The notes under the pieces are model-generated. The model was given only the letters and a program-made list of their open reading frames with translations. It was not told the DNA's origin and did not search any database. From NCBI GenBank assembly GCA_040218535.1, contig JAVJRG010000005.1:992001-1056000 (forward strand): 64,000 bases of DNA, given 5' to 3'. Shown here in pieces: positions 1-8,732 of the stretch (position 1 is the stretch's first letter; each line of letters begins with the position of its first letter). Position numbers and translations under genes: made by a program. This DNA is from Lacipirellulaceae bacterium. Lineage in GTDB: Bacteria; Planctomycetota; Planctomycetia; Pirellulales; Lacipirellulaceae.

Positions 1-128
1 GGCTCAGGGGGAGTCATGCTGCCGTTGGACGCGTCTTTTCCGGCAAGCTGATTAATTCTTGCCAAAAGCGATTCGAGATCGGTCTGAGAATCACGATCAG
101 GGGCAGCCGGAGATTGAAGGTCGCTCAT
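1..128 (-). CDS. Partial hypothetical protein, N-terminal 42 residues
   Basis: An ATG at 126-128 on the minus strand opens a frame that runs off the left edge of the window. The visible residues begin MSDLQSPAAPDRDSQTDLES and continue into a short amphipathic stretch (LLARINQLAG), then a Ser/Gly/Pro-rich segment. There is no signal peptide or membrane segment in this part. It is divergent from purU across about 300 nt. The product cannot be identified from so little sequence. Confidence 0.5.
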   Translation of the reverse strand, partial: MSDLQSPAAPDRDSQTDLESLLARINQLAGKDASNGSMTPPE

Positions 129-183
129 CGGGGTGACTCTTTTTGCTTGCTTAATTCGTTTGAAATGTGGCTAGAGTTTCGCC

Positions 184-227
184 CCTAGCTTTCGCCCGCT
201 ACCGAGTGTGGGGCAATTTAAGCTAGG
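184..227. other. Inverted repeat in the divergent gap before purU
   Basis: The 298-nt gap 129-426 lies between a minus-strand gene and purU and contains no gene. Within it CCTAGCTT (184-191) is exactly complementary to AAGCTAGG (220-227), and GCCC (194-197) can pair with GGGC (211-214) inside that stem. It could be a hairpin in a leader or an operator palindrome. There is no T-tract, so it is not a terminator. I see nothing else in the gap that I can support. Confidence 0.35.
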
Positions 228-426
228 TTGCAGAGCGAGACCCGGCAAACTAAGAGCCATATAAGAGTGTTCCTACGAACGGTTGTAGGGACTGTAGCGT
301 TGCTGACATCGACAATCCGCAATTGCAGATGACGAACTCGCAGCGGGGAACTAGGCTGGAGAGTTCGATTCTGTTGAACTTCAAGACACTCTAACCCGAC
401 GGCCTACGCCTGTCGGCTCAAGACAC

Positions 427-1281
427 ATGCAACTAATCATTACCGCCGTTGGGCCTGACAATCGTGGACTTGCTGATCCGATCGTGCATTGTGCGACTGA
501 GCACGGCGCGAACATTGCCGAAATCCAGATGTACGATCACGACGAAGAGAGCGTCTTTTCGATGCTCACTCGAGTTACGGTCGACCCGAGTCAAGTAGAT
601 CCGCTTGAACAGGATATGAAGAAGGTGAGTGAGCGTACCGGGCTCTCGATTCGCACCTGGTCGCCCCCACAGGGCAGACGCAAGCCTCGCCTGGCAGTTT
701 GCTGCACCTTCAGACCGGAGACGCCACGCGCGATACTCGAAGGGATTCGAAGCGGCTCGATCGGCGCGGAAGCTGCGGTGATGATCAGCAACCGCAAGAA
801 GTGCCGGTCGCTAGCTGAAGAGTTCGACGTGCCTTGGTTTCAGATTGGCGACAGTGAGGGCAACGCCGACGACGAACGGCTCATCGAAATCTGTGACGAG
901 CACGAGATCGATTACGTCGTCTTAGCGCGTTACATGCGGGTACTGCCTCCATCGAGCTGTTGGAAGTACGCGGGCGGTCGAATCATTAATTTGCATCACG
1001 GACTGTTGCCAAGCTTCCCAGGGATTCGGCCCTACCATGACGCGTTCGCGGTACGAATGCTGACGTATGGAGCGACATGCCATTTCATTGTGCCGGAATT
1101 GGATGCAGGTAATCAAATCATCAACCAAACTACATTTACCGTGCCACCGGGGACCTCGCGGGAGGAGATTATCGCTCGTGGGCAGGCCGAGAATGAACCC
1201 GAATGTCTCGCCGAGGGTGTGCGACGTGTTGTGGATGGTGAGGTGGAGTTGCACTTCAATCGGGTCGTCGCGAAGAAGTAG
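427..1281 (+). CDS. purU: Formyltetrahydrofolate deformylase (PurU-like)
   Basis: 284 aa, close to the 280 aa of E. coli PurU. The family hydrolyses 10-formyl-THF to formate and THF, supplying formate for purine synthesis and balancing one-carbon pools. An N-terminal ACT regulatory domain (about residues 1-80, starting MQLIITAVGPDNRGL) precedes a formyltransferase-fold domain. The catalytic region is visible as IINLHHGLLPSFPGIRPYH, with the Asn/His pair, and LDAGNQII carries the catalytic Asp. The ATG at 427 gives the full ACT domain; no strong Shine-Dalgarno precedes it. It stands alone, followed by a 44-nt gap to the next gene. Confidence 0.9.
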   Translation: MQLIITAVGPDNRGLADPIVHCATEHGANIAEIQMYDHDEESVFSMLTRVTVDPSQVDPLEQDMKKVSERTGLSIRTWSPPQGRRKPRLAVCCTFRPETPRAILEGIRSGSIGAEAAVMISNRKKCRSLAEEFDVPWFQIGDSEGNADDERLIEICDEHEIDYVVLARYMRVLPPSSCWKYAGGRIINLHHGLLPSFPGIRPYHDAFAVRMLTYGATCHFIVPELDAGNQIINQTTFTVPPGTSREEIIARGQAENEPECLAEGVRRVVDGEVELHFNRVVAKK

Positions 1282-1283
1282 CA

Positions 1284-1318
1284 GTCAGTTATCGGCCGTC
1301 AGCTTTCAGCTTAACGGA
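1284..1318 (+). repeat. Short degenerate simple repeat after purU
   Basis: The gap between purU and the next gene is almost entirely a degenerate repeat built on GTCAG / CTTTCAGCTT motifs (CAGTCAGTTATC, then GTCAGCTTTCAGCTT). It has no T-tract and no strong hairpin. It resembles the low-complexity spacers elsewhere in this window, such as the ACTGCCC array at 62083-62112. Confidence 0.3.
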
Positions 1319-1325
1319 AACTAGA

Positions 1326-1802
1326 ATGTTCTCTGTACAATTGGAATGTACGAGCTGCCATTGGCGGACCATCTGTGGTGAGGAGGAAATCGCCAAGCGT
1401 TTGCGGAAGCTGGGTTTGCTCCGCAGGGCTGCGGAGCCGCCTCGCGAGATGCTGGCCGAATTGCTTGCCAGCCACGGCGATCAGCTAAAATGCGACGAGT
1501 GCCAAATGGTAGGCCTTGTCATCTCTGATCCGCGCGATGCGACTGAGGGCGATGACGACGACTGGCAACAAGCGGTAATCTGCGAGGTTTGTCGCAAGCC
1601 GATCCCCGCTGAACGCCTTGAATTCATGCCGACTGCAAAACGCTGCGTCGATTGCCAATCGGCGGAAGATCGCGGTGAAGTTGAGGAAGAGTTCGACTAC
1701 TGCCCGAAGTGTGGCTCGTTGATGGAACTGCGGACCAGTCGCGGCGGAGGTATCACTCGGTATAAACTCTTCTGCACGGGTAGTCCGCCTTGCCGAGTTT
1801 AG
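1326..1802 (+). CDS. Small multi-zinc-finger protein, function unknown
   Basis: 158 aa, unrecognised. The Cys pattern suggests three zinc-binding units: CTSCHW at the N-terminus with CDECQ near residue 60; a DksA/TraR-like C4 unit (ICEVCRKPIPAERL with RCVDCQ, about residues 80-115); and a C-terminal zinc ribbon (YCPKCGSLMEL with FCTGSPPC). The middle unit resembles the zinc finger of DksA/TraR proteins that act on RNA polymerase, but the coiled-coil acidic tip is not evident. Its stop is 2 nt before the rlmKL ATG at 1805, so the two are probably co-transcribed. A nucleic-acid or ribosome link is only inferred from the neighbour. Confidence 0.75.
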   Translation: MFSVQLECTSCHWRTICGEEEIAKRLRKLGLLRRAAEPPREMLAELLASHGDQLKCDECQMVGLVISDPRDATEGDDDDWQQAVICEVCRKPIPAERLEFMPTAKRCVDCQSAEDRGEVEEEFDYCPKCGSLMELRTSRGGGITRYKLFCTGSPPCRV

Positions 1803-1804
1803 TC

Positions 1805-3976
1805 ATGAACCTCATCGCCACCACCGCCTTCGGACTTGAAGCGATCGTCGTGCGCGAGTTGAAGGCGCTTGGATACGAAGCGAAAGTCGTACGACCTGGG
1901 CGGATTGGCTTTCAGGGTGACGCTTCGGCAATTGCCAGGGCGAATCTTTGGCTGCGCTCTTCGGACCGGGTGCTGATCGAACTGGCGAGCTTTGCGGCGG
2001 AAGACTTCGATGCGCTGTTCGATCAGACGAAAGCGCTCGCCTGGGAGGAATGGATATCTGCCGACGCGGAGATTCCCGTGCGTGGTCGTTCGCGGAAGTC
2101 GCAACTGACGAGCGTGCCTGCCGTGCAACGGACGGTGAAGAAAGCGATCGTCGAGCGTCTACAAGAGAAGCATGGTGGCGAGCTTCCAGAGACTGGCCCA
2201 GCGGTGCCAGTGGAGATCTCGTTGGTTCAGGACGTCGCTTCACTTGATTTGGACACTTCAGGGCACGGGCTTCATCGACGCGGGTATCGCAAGTTGGCTG
2301 CTGAGGCACAGCTTCGCGAAACATTGGCGGCAGCCCTCGTGCAACTTAGTTTCTGGAAGAATGGCCGTCCGTTGATCGATCCGTTTTGCGGCACGGGGAC
2401 AATTCTCATAGAAGCGGCGTTACAGGGCCGCAACATGGCACCTGGGCGCAACCGAGACTTTCTTGCCGAGCGCTGGCAAGCAATTCCCTTGGATGTCTGG
2501 AAACAGGCACGCGAGGAAGTCGCCGACCTGGCTCTCCCAAAAATCGAAGAAGTCATCATTGGCTACGACAAGAATCCCGAGGCTTTGAGTCTGGCTCGTT
2601 ATCATGCGGAGCAAGCGGGAGTGGCAGAGGACATCCACTTTCAGCAGGCGGAGTTCAGCGATCTTACGAGCAAGCGCGAGTACGGTTGTCTGATCACGAA
2701 TCCACCCTACGGCGAGCGGCTAGGTTGGGATGACGAGATCGAGGCACTTTACCAGTCGATGCCCGAGGTCTTACGGCGACTGAAGACCTGGTCGCATTAC
2801 ATCCTCACTTCGCGGGCTGATTTCGAGAAACTGGTTGGACAGAACGCAGACCGGCGACGGAAGCTTTTTAACGCTCAGATTGAATGCACGTACTATCAGT
2901 TTTATGGGCCTCGGCCACCGCGGGGGCGCGTTGAAGGCGAAACCGTAAGCGTCGCGGCGGATAGTGAGGAAGAGCAAACGCCCAAAGTCGCACCGCCTTC
3001 CGCGTTTGGTGGGCTGCCGCCCGAAGCAGATCGCCAGGCAGAGGAGTTTGCCAATCGTTTGCAAAAGCGTGCGCGTCATTTGCGTCGTTGGCCGAAGCGA
3101 GGGATTAATTGCTATCGGCTTTATGAGAAGGACATTCCGGAGATACCGCTAGTCGTAGACAAGTACGATGATTGCCTGCACATGGCAGAGTTCGAGCGGC
3201 CTCACGATCGCACGCCGGGCCAACAGGCTGACTGGTTGGACCTGATGGCGAAGACTGCCGCCAAGACGCTTGAGATTGATCGCAGGAATACGTTCATGAA
3301 GCATCGCGCGCGGCAGCGTGGGAACGATCAGTACCAACGCGTTGGCGACCGGAGCTTCACGCAAGTGGTTGAAGAGGCCGGACTGAAGTTCAAGGTGAAC
3401 CTCTCGGATTATTTAGATACGGGTTTGTTCCTCGATCACCGCAACACACGCGGGATGGTTCGCGACGCTGCTGATGGAAAGCGATTCCTTAATTTGTTCG
3501 CCTACACAGGTTCCTTCAGTGTCTACGCGGCTGCCGGTGGCGCGGCGGAGACGGTGACGGTTGATCTCTCGCAAAACTATCTCGACTGGGCGACGAAGAA
3601 CATGCAGCTAAACGGTTTTGAAGGAGAGAATCACCGATTCGTTGCTGCCGATACGTTGGAATTCCTCGACCGCACGATCTCCCGTGGAGGGCAAGGGTAT
3701 TTTGATCTCGTCGTCGTTGATCCGCCAACTTTCTCTAATAGCAAACGGCTTGAACGTGATTGGGATGTCCAGCGCGACCACGTGGAGCTACTGCAGAAGA
3801 TTCTCACGCTCACGAGTTCCGGTGGCGTTGTTTACTTCTCAACGAATTCGCGGCGATTCAAGTTCGACGAGGGGGCTGTTGAAGGTGCGACAGTACGTGA
3901 GATAAGTAAGCAAACGGTGCCTGAGGATTTTCGCAACAAGCGGATTCATCGCTGTTGGCGGATTGTGAAGAATTAG
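1805..3976 (+). CDS. rlmKL: Bifunctional 23S rRNA methyltransferase RlmKL
   Basis: 723 aa; E. coli RlmKL is 702 aa. The family methylates N2 of G2445 and N7 of G2069 in 23S rRNA. An N-terminal THUMP region (about 40-150) precedes the RlmL methyltransferase with the SAM motif PFCGTGTILIEAAL and the catalytic TNPPYGERLG. A linker of about 45 residues rich in Glu and Pro (around 370-415) leads to the RlmK half with DHRNTRGM, the SAM motif FLNLFAYTGSFS and VVVDPPTFSNS. I chose the ATG at 1805 because it begins with MNLIATTAFGLEAIV, as family members do; an in-frame alternative start lies at 1790 inside the preceding gene. Confidence 0.93.
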   Translation: MNLIATTAFGLEAIVVRELKALGYEAKVVRPGRIGFQGDASAIARANLWLRSSDRVLIELASFAAEDFDALFDQTKALAWEEWISADAEIPVRGRSRKSQLTSVPAVQRTVKKAIVERLQEKHGGELPETGPAVPVEISLVQDVASLDLDTSGHGLHRRGYRKLAAEAQLRETLAAALVQLSFWKNGRPLIDPFCGTGTILIEAALQGRNMAPGRNRDFLAERWQAIPLDVWKQAREEVADLALPKIEEVIIGYDKNPEALSLARYHAEQAGVAEDIHFQQAEFSDLTSKREYGCLITNPPYGERLGWDDEIEALYQSMPEVLRRLKTWSHYILTSRADFEKLVGQNADRRRKLFNAQIECTYYQFYGPRPPRGRVEGETVSVAADSEEEQTPKVAPPSAFGGLPPEADRQAEEFANRLQKRARHLRRWPKRGINCYRLYEKDIPEIPLVVDKYDDCLHMAEFERPHDRTPGQQADWLDLMAKTAAKTLEIDRRNTFMKHRARQRGNDQYQRVGDRSFTQVVEEAGLKFKVNLSDYLDTGLFLDHRNTRGMVRDAADGKRFLNLFAYTGSFSVYAAAGGAAETVTVDLSQNYLDWATKNMQLNGFEGENHRFVAADTLEFLDRTISRGGQGYFDLVVVDPPTFSNSKRLERDWDVQRDHVELLQKILTLTSSGGVVYFSTNSRRFKFDEGAVEGATVREISKQTVPEDFRNKRIHRCWRIVKN

Positions 3977-3998
3977 CCAAGAAGAGGAGCGGAAAGTA

Positions 3999-4409
3999 AT
4001 GATCGAATTTGTCTTGTTTCTGATTTTCGCTCTTCCGATTTCTTGGTTCTACTCCGAGTTCCAAGAACGGAGGTCGATTAGAATCATTCTGGGGATATTA
4101 GCAATCTTAATGTGCTTTGGGGTCGCTTGGGTTTCAGGCATATTCAGATATATGGATGCTAATGCCTACTTTGGTGCTGCAAGTAAAGACCTTATTCAGA
4201 ACACGATTGTAGAACTGGAGAGTGGTAACACGGATCGCGTGATTTCAGAACTCAAGAAGCTCCGTTCTCGGTTTGAGCCCAGCTATGAAACGAAAGATGA
4301 CTTTGATAAGAAAGTCGCTGAGTATGTCCAGGCCGTTGCCGATTCGCCTATTGAACATGATCCGGGTGACCCTAGCTGGACTACCGATCCTTCTGAAAAG
4401 CGAGAATAA
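3999..4409 (+). CDS. Small membrane protein, function unknown
   Basis: 136 aa, unrecognised. Two hydrophobic segments (about 1-20 and 28-50) are followed by a soluble, charged C-terminal tail with helical heptad-like spacing (about 65-110). A good Shine-Dalgarno (GGAAAG, about 5 nt from the ATG) supports the start. It follows rlmKL by 22 nt. By eye it is more AT-rich than its neighbours, so recent acquisition or weak constraint is possible. Confidence 0.65.
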   Translation: MIEFVLFLIFALPISWFYSEFQERRSIRIILGILAILMCFGVAWVSGIFRYMDANAYFGAASKDLIQNTIVELESGNTDRVISELKKLRSRFEPSYETKDDFDKKVAEYVQAVADSPIEHDPGDPSWTTDPSEKRE

Positions 4410-4431
4410 TCAAGTCGAACTCCTGGGCAAC

Positions 4432-4453
4432 GGAACGCCACGGAGGGCGTTCC
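4432..4453. repeat. Palindromic hairpin between convergent genes
   Basis: GGAACGCC (4432-4439) pairs perfectly with GGCGTTCC (4446-4453) around the loop ACGGAG. It occupies the 44-nt gap between two converging genes and abuts the nadE stop codon. No T-tract follows on either strand, so it is better described as a REP-like palindrome that may protect or delimit 3' ends than as a standard terminator. Confidence 0.6.
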
Positions 4454-6445
4454 CTACAGCGTGTTCAAATATTCACGCAACTCTTCCAGCTCCCGCTCAA
4501 ACCCGCTCGAAAGAATTGGGAACCGACACCACGTCTTTGGGTCAAGATTCTCATCATCCAGATGGAACGAAGGCGCGTAGCGTTCGCGTTTCCACTGGTT
4601 GCGGCACCAAAGCGTGAAGAAGCGTTCGATCCAGGTGCCGAGTTGCTCGCTGGAGTACTCACTGAGCTTTGGTTGTAGCTCTTGAAAGACTTCCAGCGGC
4701 ATCAGGCGGTCGCGGATCGCGGCACGTTCGATGGCGTCGAGTACCGGGTACGGCATGAGATCCGCCTCATCGGTTTGGCCTTCGGTGGGGGGGCGGAGTT
4801 CCGCGGTCGGCGCTTGCTGGTTGACCGCAGACAGCGCCGGTAGCGGGCCGATTCCTTGCGGACCAGTCGTTTCCATCCAGCGGAGCCACTCCAGCAGAAA
4901 CGCCTTGTCGATCCCTGCGATCGGCGAGAGACCGCCGCAGGTGTCACCATCCATTGTCGCGTAGCCGACGGCCGCTTCGCTGCGATTGCTGGTGGCTAGG
5001 AGCAATGCGCTACACAGATTTGCGAGCAACCAAACACTCGGGCCTCTAGCACGGGCTTGGATATTCTGCAGGGAGATGTCGTCGGTTTCCCATGTAAGCT
5101 CACGGCCAATCGCTTTGGAAACGGTCGAAGTGTACCCCTCGACCAGTTCGTCGACGCTCCATTCGAGAAACTCAGCACCAATTGCCTGGGCGACCGATTC
5201 CGCGGCGCTGCGCGTGACGTCACCGCTGTTACGAGTCGATTGGTAGACGCAGCTCAAAAGGGAATTGACGATTGCTGACGAATGCTCGCTCAGTTGTCCG
5301 CCCATGTAAGAAAGCCGATCTCGAAAGCCTTGCTCGCCGAGTTCCTCGACGCCTAACTTCACCATCAGCCAAACGAGCGTCGCGACTGCCGAGGAATCCG
5401 CACCGCCGCTTAGTGAAACGACGAAACCGCGCGAACGACTCTTTCGCAAGTAATCATTTAAGCCGAGGGCAACCGCGCGGGCGAACTCTTCTTTTTTCGG
5501 CGGGGGCGAGGCATCCCAAGGGCTCCTCACGGTCGGCGCGATTTCTTCCTGGGCGGTCGGCAACTCGAAACCACAAGCCACCTCCCCATGTGGTTTATTT
5601 GCCCCAAATTTTTCTTCACGCTTCGCACGCATGGCTTCCAGGTCAACATCGGCGGCGGCCATTGTCGAGTCGAGGAAAGAAAGTCGAGGTCCTTCAGCAA
5701 CGATCCCACCATCATCCTTATTGCTGGCAGCAGCGATGAGCGTTCCCCCGTCGAAGATCGCCCTACCTGATTCATTCCCAAGCAGATTACAATACGCGAA
5801 AGCTACATGAAAATCTCGCGAGGCTTCTGTCGCGAAGCTGCGGCGGATTTCTTGTTTGGCGAACGCGAAGTGACTCGCGCTCGGGTTCAAGAGAATGTCG
5901 ACGCCACGTTCGGCCAGTTGCTTGCCAGGGCGTTTCTCTTTCATCCAGGCGTCGCGGCAGATTTCGAAGCCGATGCGAGTGCCCTTGCAATCGAACACCA
6001 GATCGCCGACCGGATACTTTTCGCCGGCAATCTCGGCTTCGCTAACCTTTCCAGTGGGCCAGGGGTGGAACCAGCGGGGTTCGTAGTGGATACCGTCGCC
6101 GGCGAGGTTTTGTTTGACGGCGAAACCGACAAGCGATTGGTCCGCGATAAACGCTGCTGCGTTGTAGAGGATTCGGTCAACCACTAACGGGAGGCCGACG
6201 GTGGTGGCGATTCCTTTAGTCTCAGGAAGCAACTTCAGGAGCATATTGAGCGAAGTTTGCTGCACGCCCTTGGCGAAGAACGTGTCCTCGCAGCCGTAAC
6301 CGCTGATGCAGAGCTCAGGCAGGCAAACAACGGCGGCACCCGCTTCACGTGCCGTCTTGATCGCCGCGATGATGCGCTCCAGATTCCCGTCCCAATCGAG
6401 CGGGGTCTGATTCAGCGAAGCAGCGGCGAGGCGAATTTTTGTCAT
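4454..6445 (-). CDS. nadE: Glutamine-dependent NAD+ synthetase
   Basis: 663 aa, the length of the two-domain glutamine-hydrolysing family (the M. tuberculosis enzyme is 679 aa). It makes NAD+ from nicotinic acid adenine dinucleotide, ATP and glutamine. The N-terminal nitrilase-like glutaminase carries its triad in CLPELCISGYG (Glu), the VKQNLAG region (Lys) and GFEICRDAW (Cys). The synthetase domain has the pyrophosphatase loop SLSGGADSSAVATL. The ATG at 6445 (MTKIRLAAASLNQTPLDWDG) is preferred because family members start here; an upstream extension is possible. It lies 54 nt downstream of cinA on the same strand, so the two likely form an operon for pyridine-nucleotide metabolism. Confidence 0.95.
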   Translation of the reverse strand: MTKIRLAAASLNQTPLDWDGNLERIIAAIKTAREAGAAVVCLPELCISGYGCEDTFFAKGVQQTSLNMLLKLLPETKGIATTVGLPLVVDRILYNAAAFIADQSLVGFAVKQNLAGDGIHYEPRWFHPWPTGKVSEAEIAGEKYPVGDLVFDCKGTRIGFEICRDAWMKEKRPGKQLAERGVDILLNPSASHFAFAKQEIRRSFATEASRDFHVAFAYCNLLGNESGRAIFDGGTLIAAASNKDDGGIVAEGPRLSFLDSTMAAADVDLEAMRAKREEKFGANKPHGEVACGFELPTAQEEIAPTVRSPWDASPPPKKEEFARAVALGLNDYLRKSRSRGFVVSLSGGADSSAVATLVWLMVKLGVEELGEQGFRDRLSYMGGQLSEHSSAIVNSLLSCVYQSTRNSGDVTRSAAESVAQAIGAEFLEWSVDELVEGYTSTVSKAIGRELTWETDDISLQNIQARARGPSVWLLANLCSALLLATSNRSEAAVGYATMDGDTCGGLSPIAGIDKAFLLEWLRWMETTGPQGIGPLPALSAVNQQAPTAELRPPTEGQTDEADLMPYPVLDAIERAAIRDRLMPLEVFQELQPKLSEYSSEQLGTWIERFFTLWCRNQWKRERYAPSFHLDDENLDPKTWCRFPILSSGFERELEELREYLNTL

Positions 6446-6499
6446 GCTCTCGATTCTACATGGAAGGTCTCGCGCAGAGGCGCGGAGGTCCATCTGCGG

Positions 6500-7753
6500 C
6501 TAAACTTGACTATCTAGCAGGATCAATCTGAGGAAATTCATTGCTTGCTTAGCCGTGCGAGCGCGGACGATGGCTGGGTGTGAGGCGCAAGCGAAACGAG
6601 TTTTTCTGACTCCCTCTGAGGTGGCTACTGCTGCGTAAACGTGGGCGTTTGGTTCGTTGCGATCGGGTGGAAACGCTGATAATCCTAGACCGAAGTCGGT
6701 CGCGGATTGTTCACGCACAGCCTGAGCTAAGGCTACGGCAAGCTCCGATGTGTTGGGATCGTTCTTCAGATCGACACCCAAAAGATGCTCCGCTTGTTTC
6801 AAAGAACGGACCGCGATGCCGCCGACGAAAACCGCTGACTCATCCGCAAGACCAAAGCGTTCGGTGATGAGTCCGCCGGTCGCCCACTCAGCGACCGACA
6901 GAGTTTGAATCCTATCACTGAGGAGCTTTAACAACGCGTCCTCGAGCTCGTCGTCTTCTTCCCCGTAGACGAGCGTGCCGAGCTTCTCCCGGATGATCGC
7001 CAGCGTAGGCTCAAGTTTTTCCAAGCAGGCGACTTCGTTTGGGCCGCTAGTTGTCGCACGAAGCGTGATGGTTGCGTTGCTGACGGTGATGCCCACCACA
7101 GGGTCGCGACCGCGGGCGATTAAGTCGGGGAGCATTTCTTCGAGGCGGCTTTCACCGGTGCCGAAGCACTTTAGGCGACGATGCACCGTGATCTTTGGTT
7201 CGCTCTGGGCGGCGATGATTTCCGGGGCGATGCTAGTCGACCACATCGGTTTGAGTTCTGCAGGGACGCCTGGCAATGCGTAGACTCGGCACTCCCCGTC
7301 GTTGGTACGTTTGATGCTCATCGCGATTCCCGGAGCGGTGCCATGTTCGTTGGGAATCGGCTTTGCTCCTTCGGGAAACTGAGCTTGCAGACGGTTCCGC
7401 TCTGGCATTTGGCGTCCGCGGCTGGCGAAGAGGCTTTCGATATGACGTAATGAGGGCTCGTCGGTCTTGAGGGCTACGCCTGCGGTTTTGGCCAACACCT
7501 CGCGCGTCAGATCGTCCGCGGTAGGACCCAGTCCGCCGGTGCAAACCACGATGTCTGCGCGTTCTACCGCGGTGCGAAACGCGGTGACGTTGTTTGCCAA
7601 GTCGTCGCCGACGGTTGTGTGGAAGGCAACCGTCGCGCCGCATTCAAGTAGCCGCTCGCTGAGCCACTGGGTGTTGGTGTCGAGCCGAACTCCGGTGATT
7701 AGCTCGTCACCGATCGCTATGATTTCTGCCTGCAGGGTGTTTTCTTCAGCCAT
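6500..7753 (-). CDS. cinA: CinA-family protein with degenerate C-terminal domain
   Basis: 417 aa. The N-terminal MoaB/Mog-like domain (about 1-170) is well preserved: AEIIAIGDELITG, TVGDD and CTGGLGPTADDLT. In this family that part hydrolyses ADP-ribose-type compounds. The C-terminal CinA/PncC domain (about 260-417) normally deamidates NMN. Here the ESCTGG signature reads EWATGG, the Tyr-Lys segment reads VRSLKQAEHL, and TGIAGP is replaced by GLSAFP, so the deamidase site looks lost. The start is the ATG at 7753; the longer frame would use TTG. It is upstream of nadE, which makes biochemical sense for a pyridine-nucleotide cycle. Confidence 0.88.
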   Translation of the reverse strand: MAEENTLQAEIIAIGDELITGVRLDTNTQWLSERLLECGATVAFHTTVGDDLANNVTAFRTAVERADIVVCTGGLGPTADDLTREVLAKTAGVALKTDEPSLRHIESLFASRGRQMPERNRLQAQFPEGAKPIPNEHGTAPGIAMSIKRTNDGECRVYALPGVPAELKPMWSTSIAPEIIAAQSEPKITVHRRLKCFGTGESRLEEMLPDLIARGRDPVVGITVSNATITLRATTSGPNEVACLEKLEPTLAIIREKLGTLVYGEEDDELEDALLKLLSDRIQTLSVAEWATGGLITERFGLADESAVFVGGIAVRSLKQAEHLLGVDLKNDPNTSELAVALAQAVREQSATDFGLGLSAFPPDRNEPNAHVYAAVATSEGVRKTRFACASHPAIVRARTAKQAMNFLRLILLDSQV

Positions 7754-7799
7754 AGGGGCAGTGTCGGCGGAAGAGAACGGCAAGGCAAGGGCCGGACGC

Positions 7800-8432
7800 T
7801 TACTTCGTGATGCTCACGCCCCAGCTTACTCCTCCACGGGGGCGGTGACGGTACCCGTAGCGATGACGCGGACCGTAGCAAGGTGGTGGGCCGTAGAAGG
7901 CGGGCTCGTAGTAATGCTCTTCGACGATGACCGGCTGGGCCGGAGCGGCCGCGACCGCTTGTGGGGCGGGCGGGTTTTGCATCGTTTGAATGACATCCGT
8001 TGCCACGCCGTTGTTATGCATGTAGATGACATCGGCGGCTGAAGGAGGAGCGGCAACCCCCGAAGTCTTGATGTAGTTGCTGATCAATCTCGGATCGACC
8101 CCTTGCTGACTCATCGCGACAACTTCGTCGATGGTCGCCGCGCCAGCGGGAACTTGCCGGCCCAGTTGGGCGGCAATAGCCGCACGGTTTTCCGCCTGCA
8201 TCTGATCCATCGAATCGCCGACGGTTGCTCCGGTAATCGCACCAAGACCAGCGCCGATCAGTGCGCCGGATTCGGCTTGGCCACCGGTGGCATCGGCGAC
8301 GAGCGCGCCGGCTCCGGCACCGACTAGGGCGCCAAGGCCTGCGCCTTTGTCGGCGTAGTAGGGGCTTCGGCAGCCGCTTGCTGCTAAGCCACAAGCGGTG
8401 AGTGCGAGAAGAACTAGGGTCTTGGCTTTCAT
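7800..8432 (-). CDS. Glycine-zipper lipoprotein
   Basis: 210 aa. A lipoprotein signal peptide ends in the lipobox LAASGC (Cys at about residue 21). A glycine-zipper membrane segment follows (about 29-75), with small-residue repeats such as GALVGAGAGALV and GALIGAGLGAIT, as in SlyB/OmpA-linker-type proteins. A helical region (about 95-150) contains VVAMSQQGVDPRLISNYI and VIYMHNNGVATDVI. The C-terminal 50 residues are rich in Pro, Tyr, His and Arg. Probably outer-membrane anchored; precise role unknown. It is 46 nt upstream of cinA on the same strand. Confidence 0.75.
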   Translation of the reverse strand: MKAKTLVLLALTACGLAASGCRSPYYADKGAGLGALVGAGAGALVADATGGQAESGALIGAGLGAITGATVGDSMDQMQAENRAAIAAQLGRQVPAGAATIDEVVAMSQQGVDPRLISNYIKTSGVAAPPSAADVIYMHNNGVATDVIQTMQNPPAPQAVAAAPAQPVIVEEHYYEPAFYGPPPCYGPRHRYGYRHRPRGGVSWGVSITK

Positions 8433-8660
8433 CGTGAAGGCCTTTGTTGGGGCGAGAGTTGCGGGGCCGAGGATAGTCTCAACCAGTAATTATTGGGTCA
8501 AGATCAGGGCCTTTGACTTGGCATCGTATGCTTTCTTTTTCGGCCATTCAGGCTTGAACGCTTGCATCGTGCCTCTGGGGAGCGTAAACTTTAGCTAACT
8601 CGGGATTTGTGGCCGCTTGCAGCCGAAACTGCTAAAGAGCCGACGTTGTACCGCGTCTCC

Positions 8661-8699
8661 CCTGTCGGAAGTGTTTTTTAGAAACTGACATTCGACAGG
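8661..8699 (+). promoter_or_regulatory. Leader hairpin upstream of cystathionine gamma-synthase
   Basis: CCTGTCG (8661-8667) pairs with CGACAGG (8693-8699), with partial pairing inside. It lies in the 393-nt divergent gap 8433-8825, about 130 nt before the start of the transsulfuration gene and 34 nt before an intrinsic terminator. Together they look like the folded part of a regulated leader. I do not recognise a SAM, SAH or other known riboswitch consensus. I see no other supportable feature in the rest of the gap. Confidence 0.4.
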
Positions 8700-8732
8700 C
8701 GTGGTAACGTAAGCACTAAGCAGATCATTAGC

